Shown: positions 1 to 13,600 of the stretch, in pieces
Layout: every line of letters starts with the position of its first letter
Position numbering within the stretch: the first letter of the stretch is position 1
Assembly: GCA_037349105.1 (NCBI GenBank)
Contig: JAYJMM010000039.1
Span: forward strand, 3,472,001 to 3,536,000
Reading direction: 5' to 3'
DNA: 64,000 bases
Source of the DNA: Limnomonas spitsbergensis
Lineage: Eukaryota > Chlorophyta > Chlorophyceae > Chlamydomonadales
The notes under the pieces: generated by a model
What the model saw: the letters and a program-made list of their open reading frames with translations, nothing else
What the model was told of the DNA's origin: nothing
The model's database searches: none
Made by a program: the position numbers and the translations under genes

Positions 1-3000
1 CTGTTGCCCCCCCCAACCATCACTGTTGCCCCCCCCCAAACATCACTGTTGCCCCCCCCCAAACATCACTGTTGCCCCCCCCCTCCAAACATTACTGTTG
101 CCCCCCCCAAACATTACTGTTGCCCCCCCCCAAACATCACTGTTGCCCCCCCCAAACATTACTGTTGCCCCCCCCCAAACATTACTGTTGCCCCCCCCCA
201 AACATCACTGTTGCCCCCCCCAAACATTACTGTTGCCCCCCCCCAAACATTACTGTTGCCCCCCCCAAACATTACTGTTGCCCCCCCCAAACATTACTGT
301 TGCCCCCCCCAACCATTACTGTTGCCCCCCCCAAACATTACTGTTGCCCCCCCCAACCATCACTGTTGCCCCCCCCAAACATCACTGTTGCCCCCCCCCA
401 AACATTACTGTTGCCCCCCCCCAAACATCACTGTTGCCCCCCCCCCCCCAACCATTACTGTTGCCCCCCCCAACCATCACTGTTGCCCCCCCCAAACATT
501 ACTGTTGCCCCCCCCCAAACATCACTGTTGCCCCCCCCCCAACCATTACTGTTGCCCCCCCCCAAACATTACTGTTGCCCCCCCCCAAACATTACTGTTG
601 CCCCCCCCCAAACATTACTGTTGCCCCCCCCCAAACATTACTGTTGCCCCCCCCCAAACATTACTGTTGCCCCCCCCCAAACATTACTGTTGCCCCCCCC
701 CAAACATTACTGTTGCCCCCTCCAAACATTACTGTTGCCCCCCCCCAAACATCACTGTTGCCCCCCCCCAAACATTACTGTTGCCCCCCCCCAAACATTA
801 CTGTTGCCCCCCCCCAAACATTACTGTTGCCCCCCCCCAAACATTACTGTTGCCCCCCCCCAAACATTACTGTTGCCCCCCCCAAACATTACTGTTGCCC
901 CCCCCCAAACATTACTGTTGCCCCCTCCAAACATTACTGTTGCCCCCCCCCCCAAACATTACTGTTGCCCCCCCCCAAACATTACTGTTGCCCCCCCCCA
1001 AACATTACTGTTGCCCCCCCCCAAACATTACTGTTGCCCCCCCCCAAACATTACTGTTGCCCCCCCCCAAACATTACTGTTGCCCCCTCCAAACATTACT
1101 GTTGCCCCCCCCCAAACATTACTGTTGCCCCCCCCCAAACATTACTGTTGCCCCCCCCCAAACATTACTGTTCCCCCCCCCCAAACATTACTGTTGCCCC
1201 CCCCAAACATTACTGTTGCCCCCCCCCAAACATTACTGTTGCCCCCCCCCAAACATCACTGTTGCCCCCCCCAAACATTACTGTTGCCCCCCCCCAAACA
1301 TTACTGTTGCCCCCCCCCAAACATTACTGTTGCCCCCCCCCAAACATTACTGTTGCCCCCCCCCAAACATTACTGTTGCCCCCCCCCAAACATCACTGTT
1401 GCCCCCCCCAAACATTACTGTTGCCCCCCCCCAAACATCACTGTTGCCCCCCCCCAAACATTACTGTTGCCCCCCCCCAAACATTACTGTTGCCCCCCCC
1501 AAACATTACTGTTGCCCCCCCCCAAACATTACTGTTGCCCCCCCCCAAACATTACTGTTGCCCCCCCCCAAACATTACTGTTGCCCCCCCCAAACATTAC
1601 TGTTGCCCCCCCCCAAACATTACTGTTGCCCCCCCCCAAACATTACTGTTGCCCCCCCCCAAACATTACTGTTGCCCCCCCCCAAACATTACTGTTGCCC
1701 CCCCCCAAACATTACTGTTGCCCCCCCCAACCATCACTGTTGCCCCCCCCCAAACATTACTGTTGCCCCTCCCGAAACATTACTGTTGCCCCCCCCCAAA
1801 CATTACTGTTGCCCCCCCCCAAACATTACTGTTGCCCCCCCCCAAACATTACTGTTGCCCCCCCCCAAACATTACTGTTGCCCCCCCCAAACATCACTGT
1901 TGCCCCCCCCCAAACATCACTGTTGCCCCCCCCCAAACATTACTGTTGCCCCCCCCCAAACATTACTGTTGCCCCCCCCCAAACATTACTGTTGCCCCCC
2001 CCCAAACATTACTGTTGCCCCCCCCCAAACATCACTGTTGCCCCCCCCCAAACATTACTGTTGCCCCCCCCCAAACATCACTGTTGCCCCCCCCCAAACA
2101 TCACTGTTGCCCCCCCCCAAACATTACTGTTGCCCCCCCCAAACATCACTGTTGCCCCCCCCCAAACATCACTGTTGCCCCCCCCCAAACATTACTGTTG
2201 CCCCCCCCCAAACATTACTGTTGCCCCCCCCCAAACATTACTGTTGCCCCCCCCCAAACATTACTGTTGCCCCCCCCCAAACATCACTGTTGCCCCCCCC
2301 CAAACATTACTGTTGCCCCCCCCCAAACATTACTGTTGCCCCCCCCCAAACATTACTGTTGCCCCCCCCCAAACATCACTGTTGCCCCCCCCCAAACATC
2401 ACTGTTGCCCCCCCCCAAACATTACTGTTGCCCCCCCCCAAACATCACTGTTGCCCCCCCCCAAACATTACTGTTGCCCCCCCCCAAACATTACTGTTGC
2501 CCCCCCCCAAACATTACTGTTGCCCCCCCCCAAACATCACTGTTGCCCCCCCCAAACATTACTGTTGCCCCCCCCCAAACATTACTGTTGCCCCCCCCCA
2601 AACATTACTGTTGCCCCCCCCCAAACATTACTGTTGCCCCCCCCAAACATTACTGTTGCCCCCCCCCAAACATTACTGTTGCCCCCCCCCAAACATTACT
2701 GTTGCCCCCCCCAAAACATTACTGTTGCCCCCCCCAAACATTACTGTTGCCCCCCCCCAAACATTACTGTTGCCCCCCCCCAAACATTACTGTTGCCCCC
2801 CCCAAACATTACTGTTGCCCCCCCCCAAACATTACTGTTGCCCCCCCCCAAACATTACTGTTGCCCCCCCCAAACATCACTGTTGCCCCCCCCCAAACAT
2901 TACTGTTGCCCCCCCCGAAACATTACTGTTGCCCCCCCCCAAACATTACTGTTGCCCCCCCCCAAACATTACTGTTGCCCCCCCCCAAACATTACTGTTG

Positions 3001-4569
3001 CCCCCCCCCAAACATTACTGTTGCCCCCCCCCAAACATTACTGTTGCCCCCCCCAAACATCACTGTTGCCCCCCCCCAAACATCACTGTTGCCCCCCCCC
3101 AAACATTACTGTTGCCCCCCCCCAAACATTACTGTTGCCCCCCCCCCAAACATTACTGTTGCCCCCCCCCAAACATTACTGTTGCCCCCCCCCAAACATC
3201 ACTGTTGCCCCCCCCCAAACATTACTGTTGCCCCCCCCCAAACATTACTGTTGCCCCCCCCCAAACATTACTGTTGCCCCCCCCCAAACATCACTGTTGC
3301 CCCCCCCCAAACATCACTGTTGCCCCCCCCCAAACATCACTGTTGCCCCCCCCCAAACATCACTGTTGCCCCCCCCCAAACATTACTGTTGCCCCCCCCA
3401 AACATCACTGTTGCCCCCCCCCAAACATCACTGTTGCCCCCCCCCAAACATTACTGTTGCCCCCCCCAAACATTACTGTTGCCCCCCCCCAAACATTACT
3501 GTTGCCCCCCCCCAAACATTACTGTTGCCCCCCCCCAAACATCACTGTTGCCCCCCCCCAAACATTACTGTTGCCCCCCCCAAACATTACTGTTGCCCCC
3601 CCCCAAACATTACTGTTGCCCCCCCCCAAACATCACTGTTGCCCCCCCCCAAACATCACTGTTGCCCCCCCCCAAACATTACTGTTGCCCCCCCCCAAAC
3701 ATTACTGTTGCCCCCCCCCAAACATTACTGTTGCCCCCCCCCAAACATTACTGTTGCCCCCCCCCAAACATTACTGTTGCCCCCCCCAAACATCACTGTT
3801 GCCCCCCCCCAAACATTACTGTTGCCCCCCCCCAAACATTACTGTTGCCCCCCCCCAAACATTACTGTTGCCCCCCCCCAAACATTACTGTTGCCCCCCC
3901 CCAAACATTACTGTTGCCCCCCCCCAAACATTACTGTTGCCCCCCCCAAACATCACTGTTGCCCCCCCCCAAACATCACTGTTGCCCCCCCCCAAACATT
4001 ACTGTTGCCCCCCCCCAAACATTACTGTTGCCCCCCCCCAAACATTACTGTTGCCCCCCCCCAAACATTACTGTTGCCCCCCCCAAACATCACTGTTGCC
4101 CCCCCCCAAACATTACTGTTGCCCCCCCCCAAACATTACTGTTGCCCCCCCCCAAACATTACTGTTGCCCCCCCCCAAACATCACTGTTGCCCCCCCCCA
4201 AACATCACTGTTGCCCCCCCCCAAACATCACTGTTGCCCCCCCCCAAACATCACTGTTGCCCCCCCCCAAACATTACTGTTGCCCCCCCCCAAACATCAC
4301 TGTTGCCCCCCCCCAAACATCACTGTTGCCCCCCCCCAAACATTACTGTTGCCCCCCCCCCCAAACATTACTGTTGCCCCCCCCCAAACATTACTGTTGC
4401 CCCCCCCCAAACATTACTGTTGCCCCCCCCCAAACATCACTGTTGCCCCCCCCCAAACATTACTGTTGCCCCCCCCCAAACATTACTGTTGCCCCCCCCC
4501 AAACATTACTGTTGCCCCCCCCCCAAACATCACTGTTGCCCCCCCCCAAACATCACTGTTGCCCCCCCC

Positions 4570-7500
4570 CAAACATTACTGTTGCCCCCCCCCAAACATC
4601 ACTGTTGCCCCCCCCCAAACATTACTGTTGCCCCCCCCCAAACATCACTGTTGCCCCCCCCCAAACATCACTGTTGCCCCCCCCCCAAACATCACTGTTG
4701 CCCCCCCCAAACATTACTGTTGCCCCCCCCCAAACATCACTGTTGCCCCCCCCCAAACATCACTGTTGCCCCCCCCCCAAACATTACTGTTGCCCCCCCC
4801 CAAACATCACTGTTGCCCCCCCCCAAACATTACTGTTGCCCCCCCCCAAACATTACTGTTGCCCCCCCCCAAACATTACTGTTGCCCCCCCCCAAACATT
4901 ACTGTTGCCCCCCCCCAAACATTACTGTTGCCCCCCCCCAAACATTACTGTTGCCCCCCCCCAAACATCACTGTTGCCCCCCCCCCCAAACATCACTGTT
5001 GCCCCCCCCCAAACATTACTGTTGCCCCCCCCCAAACATCACTGTTGCCCCCCCCAAACATCACTGTTGCCCCCCCCAAACATCACTGTTGCCCCCCCCA
5101 AACATCACTGTTGCCCCCCCCAACCATCACTGTTGCCCCCCCCCAAACATCACTGTTGCCCCCCCCAAACATAACTGTTGCCCCCCCCCCAAACATTACT
5201 GTTGCCCCCCCCCAAACATTACTGTTGCCCTCCCCCAAACATCACTGTTGCCCCCCCCCAAACATCACTGTTGCCCCCCCCAAACATCACTGTTGCCCCC
5301 CCCAAACATCACTGTTCCCCCCCCCAAACATCACTGTTGCCCCCCCCAAACATTACTGTTGCCCCCCCCAACCATCACTGTTGCCCCCCCCCCCCAAACA
5401 TCACTGTTGCCCCCCCCCCCAAACATCACTGTTGCCCCCCCCAAACATCACTGTTGCCCCCCCCAAACATCACTGTTGCCCCCCCCAAACATCACTGTTG
5501 CCCCCCCCCAAACATCACTGTTGCCCCCCCCCAAACATTACTGTTGCCCCCCCCAAACATCACTGTTGCCCCCCCCAAACATCACTGTTGCCCCCCCCCA
5601 AACATTACTGTTGCCCCCCCCAAACATTACTGTTGCCCCCCCCAACCATTACTGTTGCCCCCCCCAAACATTACTGTTGCCCCCCCCAAACATCACTGTT
5701 GCCCCCCCCCCCCAACATTACTGTTGCCCCCCCCAACCATCACTGTTGCCCCCCCCAACCATCACTGTTGCCCCCCCCAAACATCACTGTTGCCCCCCCC
5801 AAACATCACTGTTGCCCCCCCCAAACATTACTGTTGCCCCCCCCAAACATCACTGTTGCCCCCCCCCCCCCCAACATTACTGTTGCCCCCCCCAACCATC
5901 ACTGTTGCCCCCCCCAACCATCACTGTTGCCCCCCCCAAACATTACTGTTGCCCCCCCCAACCATTACTGTTGCCCCCCCCCAAACATTACTGTTGCCCC
6001 CCCCCAACCATCACTGTTGCCCCCCCCCAAACATTACTGTTACCCCCCCAAACATTACTGTTGCCCCCCCCCCAACCATCACTGTTGCCCCCCCCCAAAC
6101 ATTACTGTTACCCCCCCAAACATTACTGTTGCCCCCCCCAACCATCACTGTTGCCCCCCCCAAACATTACTGTTGCCCCCCCCCAAACATTACTGTTGCC
6201 CCCCCCCAAACATCACTGTTGCCCCCCCCCAAACATCACTGTTGCCCCCCCCCAAACATTACTGTTGCCCCCCCCAACCATTACTGTTGCCCCCCCCAAC
6301 CATCACTGTTGCCCCCCCCAAACATTACTGTTGCCCCCCCCAAACATTACTGTTGCCCCCCCCCAACCATCACTGTTGCCCCCCCCAAACATCACTGTTG
6401 CCCCCCCCCAAACATTACTGTTGCCCCCCCCAACCATTACTGTTGCCCCCCCCAAACATCACTGTTGCCCCCCCCCAAACATTACTGTTGCCCCCCCCAA
6501 ACATCACTGTTGCCCCCCCCAAACATTACTGTTGCCCCCCCCCCAAACATCACTGTTGCCCCCCCCCAAACATTACTGTTGCCCCCCCCAACCATCACTG
6601 TTGCCCCCCCCAACCATCACTGTTGCCCCCCCCAACCATCACTGTTGCCCCCCCCCCAAACATCACTGTTGCCCCCCCCAAACATCACTGTTGCCCCCCC
6701 CAACCATCACTGTTGCCCCCCCCCCAAACATTACTGTTGCCCCCCCCCAACCATCACTGTTGCCCCCCCCCAAACATTACTGTTGCCCCCCCCCAAACAT
6801 TACTGTTGCCCCCCCCCAAACATCACTGTTGCCCCCCCCCCAAACATTACTGTTGCCCCCCCCCAAACATCACTGTTGCCCCCCCCCAAACATCACTGTT
6901 GCCCCCCCCCAACCATCACTGTTGCCCCCCCCCCAAACATCACTGTTGCCCCCCCCCCAAACATTACTGTTGCCCCCCCCCAAACATTACTGTTGCCCCC
7001 CCCAACCATCACTGTTGCCCCCCCCCCCCAAACATTACTGTTGCCCCCCCCAAACATCACTGTTGCCCCCCCCCCCCAAACATCACTGTTGCCCCCCCCA
7101 AACATCACTGTTGCCCCCCCCCCCCAACCATCACTGTTGCCCCCCCCCCCAAACATCACTGTTGCCCCCCCCCAAACATTACTGTTGCCCCCCCCCCAAA
7201 CATTACTGTTGCCCCCCCCCAAACATTACTGTTGCCCCCCCCAACCATTACTGTTGCCCCCCCCAAACATTACTGTTGCCCCCCCCCCAAACATCACTGT
7301 TGCCCCCCCCAAACATTACTGTTGCCCCCCCCAAACATCACTGTTGCCCCCCCCAACCATCACTGTTGCCCCCCCCCAAACATTACTGTTGCCCCCCCCA
7401 AACATTACTGTTGCCCCCCCCCAAACATCACTGTTGCCCCCCCCAACCATCACTGTTGCCCCCCCCCAAACATCACTGTTGCCCCCCCCCAAACATTACT

Positions 7501-10500
7501 GTTGCCCCCCCCCAAACATTACTGTTGCCCCCCCCCAAACATTACTGTTGCCCCCCCCAACCATCACTGTTGCCCCCCCCCCAAACATCACTGTTGCCCC
7601 CCCCAACCATCACTGTTGCCCCCCCCCAAACATTACTGTTGCCCCCCCCAAACATTACTGTTGCCCCCCCCCAAACATTACTGTTGCCCCCCCCCAAACA
7701 TCACTGTTGCCCCCCCCCAAACATTACTGTTGCCCCCCCCAAACATTACTGTTGCCCCCCCCCCAAACATTACTGTTGCCCCCCCCAAACATTACTGTTG
7801 CCCCCCCCCAAACATTACTGTTGCCCCCCCCCAAACATTACTGTTGCCCCCCCCCAAACATTACTGTTGCCCCCCCCAAACATTACTGTTGCCCCCCCCC
7901 AAACATTACTGTTGCCCCCCCCCAAACATCACTGTTGCCCCCCCCCAAACATTACTGTTGCCCCCCCCAAACATTACTGTTGCCCCCCCCCAAACATTAC
8001 TGTTGCCCCCCCCCAAACATTACTGTTGCCCCCCCCAAACATTACTGTTGCCCCCCCCCAAACATTACTGTTGCCCCCCCCCCAAACATTACTGTTGCCC
8101 CCCCCAAACATTACTGTTGCCCCCCCCCAAACATTACTGTTGCCCCCCCCCCAAACATCACTGTTGCCCCCCCCCAAACATTACTGTTGCCCCCCCCAAA
8201 CATTACTGTTGCCCCCCCCCAAACATTACTGTTGCCCCCCCCAAACATTACTGTTGCCCCCCCCGAAACATTACTGTTGCCCCCCCCCAAACATTACTGT
8301 TGCCCCCCCCAAACATTACTGTTGCCCCCCCCAACCATCACTGTTGCCCCCCCCAACCATTACTGTTGCCCCCCCCCAAACATTACTGTTGCCCCCCCCA
8401 ACCATCACTGTTGCCCCCCCCCCAAACATCACTGTTGCCCCCCCCAAACATTACTGTTGCCCCCCCCCAAACATTACTGTTGCCCCCCCCAACCATCACT
8501 GTTGCCCCCCCCCAAACATCACTGTTGCCCCCCCCCCAACCATCACTGTTGCCCCCCCCCCAAACATCACTGTTGCCCCCCCCCAAACATCACTGTTGCC
8601 CCCCCCCAAACATTACTGTTGCCCCCCCCCAAACATTACTGTTGCCCCCCCCCCCAAACATCACTGTTGCCCCCCCCCAAACATCACTGTTGCCCCCCCC
8701 CAACCATCACTGTTGCCCCCCCCAAACATTACTGTTGCCCCCCCCCAAACATTACTGTTGCCCCCCCCAACCATCACTGTTGCCCCCCCCCAAACATCAC
8801 TGTTGCCCCCCCCCAAACATCACTGTTGCCCCCCCCCAAACATTACTGTTGCCCCCCCCCAAACATTACTGTTGCCCCCCCCCAAACATTACTGTTGCCC
8901 CCCCCCAAACATTACTGTTGCCCCCCCCAAACATTACTGTTGCCCCCCCCAAACATTACTGTTGCCCCCCCAAAACATTACTGTTGCCCCCCCCCAAACA
9001 TTACTGTTGCCCCCCCCAACCATCACTGTTGCCCCCCCCCCCAAACATCACTGTTGCCCCCCCCAAACATTACTGTTGCCCCCCCCCAAACATCACTGTT
9101 GCCCCCCCCCAAACATTACTGTTGCCCCCCCCCAAACATTACTGTTGCCCCCCCCCAAAGATTACTGTTGCCCCCCCCCAAACATTACTGTTGCCCCCCC
9201 CAAACATTACTGTTGCCCCCCCCCAAACATTACTGTTGCCCCCCCCCAAACATTACTGTTGCCCCCCCCAAACATTACTGTTGCCCCCCCCAAACATTAC
9301 TGTTGCCCCCCCCAAACATCACTGTTGCCCCCCCCCCCAAACATTACTGTTGCCCCCCCCAAACATTACTGTTGCCCCCCCCCCAACCATCACTGTTGCC
9401 CCCCCCAAACATTACTGTTGCCCCCCCCCCAAACATCACTGTTGCCCCCCCCCCAAACATTACTGTTGCCCCCCCCAAACATTACTGTTGCCCCCCCCCA
9501 AACATCACTGTTGCCCCCCCCCAAACATCACTGTTGCCCCCCCCCAAACATTACTGTTGCCCCCCCCAACCATCACTGTTGCCCCCCCCCAAACATCACT
9601 GTTGCCCCCCCCCAAACATCACTGTTGCCCCCCCCCAAACATTACTGTTGCCCCCCCCCAAACATTACTGTTGCCCCCCCCCAAACATTACTGTTGCCCC
9701 CCCCCAAACATTACTGTTGCCCCCCCCAAACATTACTGTTGCCCCCCCCAAACATTACTGTTGCCCCCCCCAAACATTACTGTTGCCCCCCCCCAAACAT
9801 TACTGTTGCCCCCCCCAAACATTACTGTTGCCCCCCCCAAACATTACTGTTGCCCCCCCCCAAACATTACTGTTGCCCCCCCCCAAACATTACTGTTGCC
9901 CCCCCCAACCATCACTGTTGCCCCCCCCCAAACATTACTGTTGCCCCCCCCAAACATTACTGTTGCCCCCCCCAAACATTACTGTTGCCCCCCCCCAAAC
10001 ATCACTGTTGCCCCCCCCAACCATCACTGTTGCCCCCCCCCCAAACATTACTGTTGCCCCCCCCCAAACATTACTGTTGCCCCCCCCCAAACATTACTGT
10101 TGCCCCCCCCAACCATCACTGTTGCCCCCCCCAACCATCACTGTTGCCCCCCCCAAACATCACTGTTGCCCCCCCCCAAACATTACTGTTGCCCCCCCCA
10201 AACATTACTGTTGCCCCCCCCAAACATTACTGTTGCCCCCCCCCAAACATTACTGTTGCCCCCCCCCCAACATTACTGTTGCCCCCCCCCAAACATTACT
10301 GTTGCCCCCCCCAAACATTACTGTTGCCCCCCCAAACATTACTGTTGCCCCCCCCCAAACATTACTGTTGCCCCCCCCAACCATCACTGTTGCCCCCCCC
10401 AAACATCACTGTTGCCCCCCCCCAAACATCACTGTTGCCCCCCCCCAAACATTACTGTTGCCCCCCCCAAACATTACTGTTGCCCCCCCCCAAACATTAC

Positions 10501-10650
10501 TGTTGCCCCCCCCCAAACATTACTGTTGCCCCCCCCCAAACATCACTGTTGCCCCCCCCAAACATTACTGTTGCCCCCCCCAAACATTACTGTTGCCCCC
10601 CCCCAAACATTACTGTTGCCCCCCCCCAAACATCACTGTTGCCCCCCCCC
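4570..10650. repeat. Higher-order repeat copy 1 inside the minisatellite
   Basis: A block of units with a distinctive order of variants recurs about 6.1 kb further on. Shared landmarks are a unit reading ATAACTG at 5,171, a CCCTCCCCC run near 5,230, two GTTACCCC units 69 bp apart near 6,040 and 6,109, and an AAAGATT unit at 9,157. Offsets to the second copy drift between 6,080 and 6,250 bp, as expected if whole units were later gained or lost. Block edges are approximate because neighbouring units are nearly identical. Confidence 0.8.
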
Positions 10651-13600
10651 AAACATTACTGTTGCCCCCCCCCAAACATCACTGTTGCCCCCCCCCAAAC
10701 ATTACTGTTGCCCCCCCCCAAACATCACTGTTGCCCCCCCCCAAACATCACTGTTGCCCCCCCCCCAAACATCACTGTTGCCCCCCCCAAACATTACTGT
10801 TGCCCCCCCCCAAACATCACTGTTGCCCCCCCCCAAACATCACTGTTGCCCCCCCCCCAAACATTACTGTTGCCCCCCCCCAAACATCACTGTTGCCCCC
10901 CCCCAAACATTACTGTTGCCCCCCCCCAAACATTACTGTTGCCCCCCCCCAAACATTACTGTTGCCCCCCCCCAAACATTACTGTTGCCCCCCCCCAAAC
11001 ATTACTGTTGCCCCCCCCCAAACATTACTGTTGCCCCCCCCCAAACATCACTGTTGCCCCCCCCCCCAAACATCACTGTTGCCCCCCCCCAAACATTACT
11101 GTTGCCCCCCCCCAAACATCACTGTTGCCCCCCCCAAACATCACTGTTGCCCCCCCCAAACATCACTGTTGCCCCCCCCAAACATCACTGTTGCCCCCCC
11201 CAACCATCACTGTTGCCCCCCCCCAAACATCACTGTTGCCCCCCCCAAACATAACTGTTGCCCCCCCCCCAAACATTACTGTTGCCCCCCCCCAAACATT
11301 ACTGTTGCCCTCCCCCAAACATCACTGTTGCCCCCCCCCAAACATCACTGTTGCCCCCCCCAAACATCACTGTTGCCCCCCCCAAACATCACTGTTGCCC
11401 CCCCCAAACATTACTGTTGCCCCCCCCAACCATCACTGTTGCCCCCCCCCCCCCAAACATCACTGTTGCCCCCCCCCCAAACATCACTGTTGCCCCCCCC
11501 AAACATCACTGTTGCCCCCCCCAAACATCACTGTTGCCCCCCCCAAACATCACTGTTGCCCCCCCCCAAACATCACTGTTGCCCCCCCCCAAACATTACT
11601 GTTGCCCCCCCCAAACATCACTGTTGCCCCCCCCAAACATCACTGTTGCCCCCCCCAAACATTACTGTTGCCCCCCCCAAACATTACTGTTGCCCCCCCC
11701 AACCATTACTGTTGCCCCCCCCAAACATTACTGTTGCCCCCCCCAAACATTACTGTTGCCCCCCCCAACCATCACTGTTGCCCCCCCCAAACATTACTGT
11801 TGCCCCCCCCCAAACATTACTGTTGCCCCCCCCAAACATTACTGTTGCCCCCCCCAAACATCACTGTTGCCCCCCCCAAACATTACTGTTGCCCCCCCCA
11901 AACATCACTGTTGCCCCCCCCCCCCAACATTACTGTTGCCCCCCCCAACCATCACTGTTGCCCCCCCCAACCATCACTGTTGCCCCCCCCAAACATCACT
12001 GTTGCCCCCCCCAAACATCACTGTTGCCCCCCCCAAACATTACTGTTGCCCCCCCCAAACATCACTGTTGCCCCCCCCCCCCCAACATTACTGTTGCCCC
12101 CCCCAACCATCACTGTTGCCCCCCCCAACCATCACTGTTGCCCCCCCCAAACATTACTGTTGCCCCCCCCAACCATTACTGTTGCCCCCCCCCAAACATT
12201 ACTGTTGCCCCCCCCCAACCATCACTGTTGCCCCCCCCCCAAACATTACTGTTACCCCCCCAAACATTACTGTTGCCCCCCCCCCAACCATCACTGTTGC
12301 CCCCCCCCAAACATTACTGTTACCCCCCCAAACATTACTGTTGCCCCCCCCAACCATCACTGTTGCCCCCCCCAAACATTACTGTTGCCCCCCCCCAAAC
12401 ATTACTGTTGCCCCCCCCCAAACATCACTGTTGCCCCCCCCAAACATCACTGTTGCCCCCCCCCAAACATTACTGTTGCCCCCCCCAACCATTACTGTTG
12501 CCCCCCCCAACCATCACTGTTGCCCCCCCCAAACATTACTGTTGCCCCCCCCAAACATTACTGTTGCCCCCCCCCAACCATCACTGTTGCCCCCCCCAAA
12601 CATCACTGTTGCCCCCCCCCAAACATTACTGTTGCCCCCCCCAACCATTACTGTTGCCCCCCCCAAACATCACTGTTGCCCCCCCCCAAACATTACTGTT
12701 GCCCCCCCCAAACATCACTGTTGCCCCCCCCAAACATTACTGTTGCCCCCCCCCCAAACATCACTGTTGCCCCCCCCCAAACATTACTGTTGCCCCCCCC
12801 AACCATCACTGTTGCCCCCCCCAACCATCACTGTTGCCCCCCCCAACCATCACTGTTGCCCCCCCCCAAACATCACTGTTGCCCCCCCCAAACATCACTG
12901 TTGCCCCCCCCAACCATCACTGTTGCCCCCCCCCAAACATTACTGTTGCCCCCCCCCAACCATCACTGTTGCCCCCCCCCAAACATTACTGTTGCCCCCC
13001 CCCAAACATTACTGTTGCCCCCCCCCAAACATCACTGTTGCCCCCCCCCCAAACATTACTGTTGCCCCCCCCCAAACATCACTGTTGCCCCCCCCCAAAC
13101 ATCACTGTTGCCCCCCCCCAACCATCACTGTTGCCCCCCCCCAAACATCACTGTTGCCCCCCCCCCAAACATTACTGTTGCCCCCCCCCAAACATTACTG
13201 TTGCCCCCCCCAACCATCACTGTTGCCCCCCCCCCCCAAACATTACTGTTGCCCCCCCCAAACATCACTGTTGCCCCCCCCCCCCAAACATCACTGTTGC
13301 CCCCCCCAAACATCACTGTTGCCCCCCCCCCCAACCATCACTGTTGCCCCCCCCCCCAAACATCACTGTTGCCCCCCCCCAAACATTACTGTTGCCCCCC
13401 CCCCAAACATTACTGTTGCCCCCCCCCAAACATTACTGTTGCCCCCCCCAACCATTACTGTTGCCCCCCCCAAACATTACTGTTGCCCCCCCCCCAAACA
13501 TCACTGTTGCCCCCCCCAAACATTACTGTTGCCCCCCCCAAACATCACTGTTGCCCCCCCCAACCATCACTGTTGCCCCCCCCCAAACATTACTGTTGCC

